Below are positions 5,543-5,641 of a stretch of 5,641 nucleotides of DNA, in pieces (positions within the stretch are counted from its first letter, which is position 1; each line of letters starts with the position of its first letter). Location: the NCBI GenBank assembly GCA_949745625.1, contig CATJZR010000032.1, positions 1-5,641 on the forward strand. The letters run 5' to 3'. Position numbers and translations under genes: made by a program. Below the pieces are notes generated by a model, which saw only the letters and a list, made by a program, of their open reading frames with translations, did not search any database and was not told the origin of the DNA. Origin of the DNA: an uncultured Eubacteriales bacterium (lineage in GTDB: Bacteria; Bacillota; Clostridia; Christensenellales; Borkfalkiaceae).

Positions 5543-5641
5543 CTAATCGGCGAAAACGAAAAAGCGCAGCAGCGCAAACAGCACCAACAGCAACACCACG
5601 CCAAGCGCAGAGAATAGCACTGCGTAATTGATTTTTTTCGC
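5543..5641 (-). CDS. C-terminal end of an unidentified membrane protein
   Basis: The frame is open from the right edge and ends at TAG (5545-5543), giving 32 residues: AKKINYAVLFSALG, then VVLLLVLFALL, then RFFVFAD. A short Lys-containing segment is followed by a hydrophobic helix of about 20 or more residues and a tiny polar end, as in a last membrane helix or a small single-pass protein whose start lies outside the window. Family is not recognisable. Its stop lies one base before the tcdA promoter. Coding status is supported by the clean helix and by the abrupt change to promoter sequence after the stop, but the fragment is short. Confidence 0.55.
   Translation of the reverse strand, partial: AKKINYAVLFSALGVVLLLVLFALLRFFVFAD

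Overview
The window looks like a piece of a low-GC-type Firmicutes genome, most likely an anaerobic Clostridia lineage. Base composition is roughly balanced. The clues are a TcdA of clostridial flavour and a long surface protein that joins a DUF6273-like domain, MBG/Ig-like repeats, a C-terminal membrane helix and an Asp/Tyr-rich tail. This architecture is familiar from gut Clostridia such as Christensenellales-like genomes. The placement rests on family recall, not on a search.

All four genes or gene fragments lie on the minus strand, so transcription runs from high to low coordinates. The order is: the C-terminal end of an unidentified membrane protein (5543-5641); tcdA, the tRNA t6A dehydratase (4841-5506); a giant surface protein of about 1518 residues (227-4783); and the first 37 codons of tsaE, a t6A-synthesis ATPase that runs off the left edge (1-111). 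Intergenic gaps are short (36, 57 and 115 bp), and no convincing intrinsic terminator was seen. No tRNA, rRNA, CRISPR array, IS element or riboswitch was recognised.

Each of the three genes whose start is visible has its own sigma-A-type promoter with an exact 17-bp spacer, placed almost on the start codon. For tcdA and tsaE exactly 6 nt separate the -10 box from ATG, so the predicted transcript starts at the A of the ATG (leaderless). For the surface gene the predicted leader is only about 2-11 nt, depending on the start chosen. None of the three starts has a good Shine-Dalgarno sequence.

The most notable feature is a run of nine G residues in the coding strand of the surface gene (4730-4738), just after the start and before the signal sequence. 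As sequenced it is in frame, but gain or loss of one G meets a stop within about eight codons. This is the layout of an ON/OFF phase-variation switch on a large exported protein. Two enzymes acting at successive steps on the same tRNA nucleotide (TsaE for t6A, TcdA for ct6A) flank the surface gene.
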